A DNA stretch of 22,795 bases from an uncultured Blautia sp. Its GTDB lineage: Bacteria > Bacillota > Clostridia > Lachnospirales > Lachnospiraceae. Below the pieces are notes generated by a model, which was not told where the DNA came from, made no database searches, and was given only the letters and a program-made list of their open reading frames with translations. The translations under genes and the position numbers were made by a program. The DNA is taken from the NCBI GenBank assembly GCA_900549015.1, contig URMH01000044.1, forward strand, positions 1-22,795, read 5' to 3'. Shown here one piece after another: positions 20,984 to 22,795 of the stretch (its first letter is position 1; the number at the start of each line of letters is the position of its first letter).

Positions 20984-22417
20984 ATGAGTACAGACAGATA
21001 TGTAAGTCCGTTATCAGAGCGTTATGCAAGCAGGGAGATGCAGTATATTTTCTCACCGGATATGAAATTCCGCACATGGAGAAAACTGTGGATTGCTCTT
21101 GCAGAAACAGAGAAAGAATTGGGGCTGAATATTACCCAGGAGCAGATTGACGAGCTGAAAAGCCATGCAGATGATATTAATTACGATGTGGCAAAAGAAA
21201 GAGAACGTCAGGTTCGCCATGATGTTATGTCCCATGTATATGCTTACGGTGTACAGTGTCCGAAAGCAAAGGGAATCATTCATCTCGGTGCTACTTCCTG
21301 TTATGTAGGTGATAATACAGATATTATTGTTATGACAGAAGCTTTAAAGCTTGTGCAGAAAAAGCTTATCAATGTAATTGCAGAGCTGTCTAAATTTGCA
21401 GATAAATACAAAGACCAGCCAACACTTGCATTTACACATTTCCAGCCTGCACAGCCAACAACTGTTGGAAAACGTGCTACACTCTGGACACAGGAATTTC
21501 TTCTTGATCTGGAAGATCTGGAATATGTGATCAGTACAATGAAGCTTCTTGGTTCAAAAGGTACAACAGGAACACAGGCAAGTTTCCTGGAATTATTTGA
21601 CGGAGATCAGGAAACTATCGACAAAATTGATCCTATGATTGCAGAGAAAATGGGATTCAAAGAATGCTATCCAGTTTCCGGACAGACATATTCCCGTAAA
21701 GTGGATACACGTGTCTTAAATGTGCTTGCAGGAATTGCTGCCAGTGCTCATAAGATGTCAAATGATATTCGTCTTTTACAGCACTTAAAAGAGGTGGAGG
21801 AGCCATTTGAAAAATCACAGATCGGTTCTTCTGCAATGGCATATAAGAGAAATCCGATGAGAAGTGAGAGAATTGCCTCCCTTTCCAGATTTGTGATGGT
21901 AGACGCTTTAAATCCGGCGATCACATCTGCCACACAGTGGTTTGAGAGAACACTGGACGATTCTGCAAATAAACGTCTCAGTATTCCGGAAGGATTCCTG
22001 GCAATCGACGGAATTCTTGATCTTTGTCTGAACGTAGTGGACGGGCTTGTAGTATATCCTAAGGTAATTGAGAAACGTCTCATGTCCGAGCTTCCGTTTA
22101 TGGCAACAGAAAATATTATGATGGACGCAGTGAAGGCAGGCGGAGACCGTCAGGAGCTTCATGAGCGTATCCGCGAGCTTTCTATGGAAGCAGGACGGAA
22201 CGTAAAAGTAGAAGGAAAGGACAACAATCTGCTTGAACTGATCGCAGCAGACCCGGCGTTCAATCTTTCTCTTGATGAATTAAAGAAAACAATGGACCCG
22301 GCCAAATATGTAGGCCGTGCGAAAGAACAGACAGATGCCTTCCTTGCAAAGGTAGTCCGTCCGATTCTGGACTCCCATAAGGAAATGCTTGGTGTCAAGG
22401 CAGAAATCAACGTCTGA
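20984..22417 (+). CDS. purB: Adenylosuccinate lyase
   Basis: This is a 477-residue member of the fumarase/aspartase superfamily that cleaves SAICAR to AICAR plus fumarate, and adenylosuccinate to AMP plus fumarate. The superfamily signature GSSAMAYKRNPMRSE (about residue 280) carries the mobile catalytic Ser loop. HDVMSHVYAYG and the THFQPAQPTT block with its catalytic His are also clear. The C-terminal region resembles the longer eukaryote-like PurB class. AGGAGAG precedes the start. It uses the product of the purC enzyme and of purA, so the gene order fits a dedicated branch. No terminator lies before purA, which begins 34 bases after the stop. Confidence 0.97.
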   Translation: MSTDRYVSPLSERYASREMQYIFSPDMKFRTWRKLWIALAETEKELGLNITQEQIDELKSHADDINYDVAKERERQVRHDVMSHVYAYGVQCPKAKGIIHLGATSCYVGDNTDIIVMTEALKLVQKKLINVIAELSKFADKYKDQPTLAFTHFQPAQPTTVGKRATLWTQEFLLDLEDLEYVISTMKLLGSKGTTGTQASFLELFDGDQETIDKIDPMIAEKMGFKECYPVSGQTYSRKVDTRVLNVLAGIAASAHKMSNDIRLLQHLKEVEEPFEKSQIGSSAMAYKRNPMRSERIASLSRFVMVDALNPAITSATQWFERTLDDSANKRLSIPEGFLAIDGILDLCLNVVDGLVVYPKVIEKRLMSELPFMATENIMMDAVKAGGDRQELHERIRELSMEAGRNVKVEGKDNNLLELIAADPAFNLSLDELKKTMDPAKYVGRAKEQTDAFLAKVVRPILDSHKEMLGVKAEINV

Positions 22418-22451
22418 TTCACAGAGAAAACACGAGGAGGAAAATAGTGTT

Positions 22452-22795
22452 ATGATCAAGGCAGTAGTTGGAGCAAACTGGGGAGATGAAGGTAAAGGAA
22501 AAATTACCGATATGCTGGCTCAGGAAGCAGATATTATCGTGAGATTTCAGGGAGGTGCAAATGCAGGACATACCATTGTCAATGATTATGGGAAATTCGC
22601 ACTCCATACCTTACCGTCAGGAGTGTTCTATAATCACACCACAAGCGTGATTGGCAATGGCGTTGCACTGAACATCCCGGTGTTTTTCAAAGAATATAAT
22701 GAAGTAGTGGAAAGAGGCGTTCCGGCTCCGAAGATTCTCATTTCTGACAGAGCGCAGATGGTGATGTCTTATCATAAAAATTTTGATGCTTATGA
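22452..22795 (+). CDS. purA: Adenylosuccinate synthetase, 5' part (runs off window end)
   Basis: The first 114 codons are present and the frame is open to the window end. The enzyme makes adenylosuccinate from IMP, aspartate and GTP. The family N-terminal signature GDEGKGKI is at residues 11-18, with the catalytic Asp in it, followed by FQGGANAGHT carrying the catalytic His. GAGGAGG (22434-22440) lies 11 bases before the ATG. The product is the substrate of the upstream purB enzyme. A GTG at 22448 is out of frame. Confidence 0.97.
   Translation, partial: MIKAVVGANWGDEGKGKITDMLAQEADIIVRFQGGANAGHTIVNDYGKFALHTLPSGVFYNHTTSVIGNGVALNIPVFFKEYNEVVERGVPAPKILISDRAQMVMSYHKNFDAY

Noticed and set aside
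1..22795. CRISPR arrays, insertion sequences, prophage or attachment sites
   Set aside because: No regularly spaced repeats, transposase or integrase motifs, or tRNA-adjacent direct repeats were seen; the one tRNA is followed by ordinary chromosomal genes.

Overview
The window looks like a chromosomal segment of a gut-type Lachnospiraceae (Bacillota, Clostridia). The reasons are moderate GC, strong Shine-Dalgarno sites (AGGAGG type), textbook sigma-A promoters with 17-base spacers, monoderm-type ftsE-ftsX-ctp, a type III glutamine synthetase, and Clostridia-style OPT, DegV and PucR/CdaR families. The genus is not certain. All genes lie on the + strand; I saw no transposase, phage, CRISPR or plasmid signal, and no gene-free stretch over 300 bases.

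Layout. (1) 1-105: a tRNA-Met(CAT), cut by the window edge by two bases, and its terminator. (2) 143-949: a Cof-type HAD phosphatase. (3) 962-4154: a promoter, a YegS/DgkB-like lipid kinase and a type III glutamine synthetase with a 15-base gap between them, then a terminator that overlaps a possible competing fold. (4) 4192-6898: a MoxR-type AAA+ ATPase overlapping a von Willebrand factor A (VWA) protein by 8 bases, a chaperone/activase pair of unknown client. (5) 6905-9302: a strong promoter, an OPT-family peptide/metal transporter and, sharing one base with it, a small PqqD-like protein (RiPP recognition fold), then a strong terminator. (6) 9326-11449: a 13-base inverted repeat, a PucR/CdaR-like regulator, an AraC regulator starting 3 bases after it, and a terminator. 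(7) 11499-13721: a GH36 alpha-galactosidase. (8) 13740-16750: two tandem promoters, ftsE, ftsX, a terminator, and an S41 carboxy-terminal protease. (9) 16754-17753: DegV-family fatty-acid-binding protein with its own promoter and terminator. (10) 17756-20133: a consensus promoter, a leader containing a tRNA-D-arm-like stretch, and a complete polar amino acid ABC importer. (11) 20173-22795: purC, purB and the first part of purA, which make SAICAR and carry out the two adenylosuccinate steps leading to AMP.

Most of the window is well-known housekeeping. The parts that deserve a second look are the OPT-PqqD pair, the MoxR-VWA pair beside glutamine synthetase (with an Asn in the Walker A position normally Thr/Ser), the inverted repeat in front of the PucR gene, the tRNA-like leader of the ABC operon, and the absence of a murein hydrolase/EnvC-like gene between ftsX and ctp. 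All functional claims are from motif recognition by eye; no database search was run.
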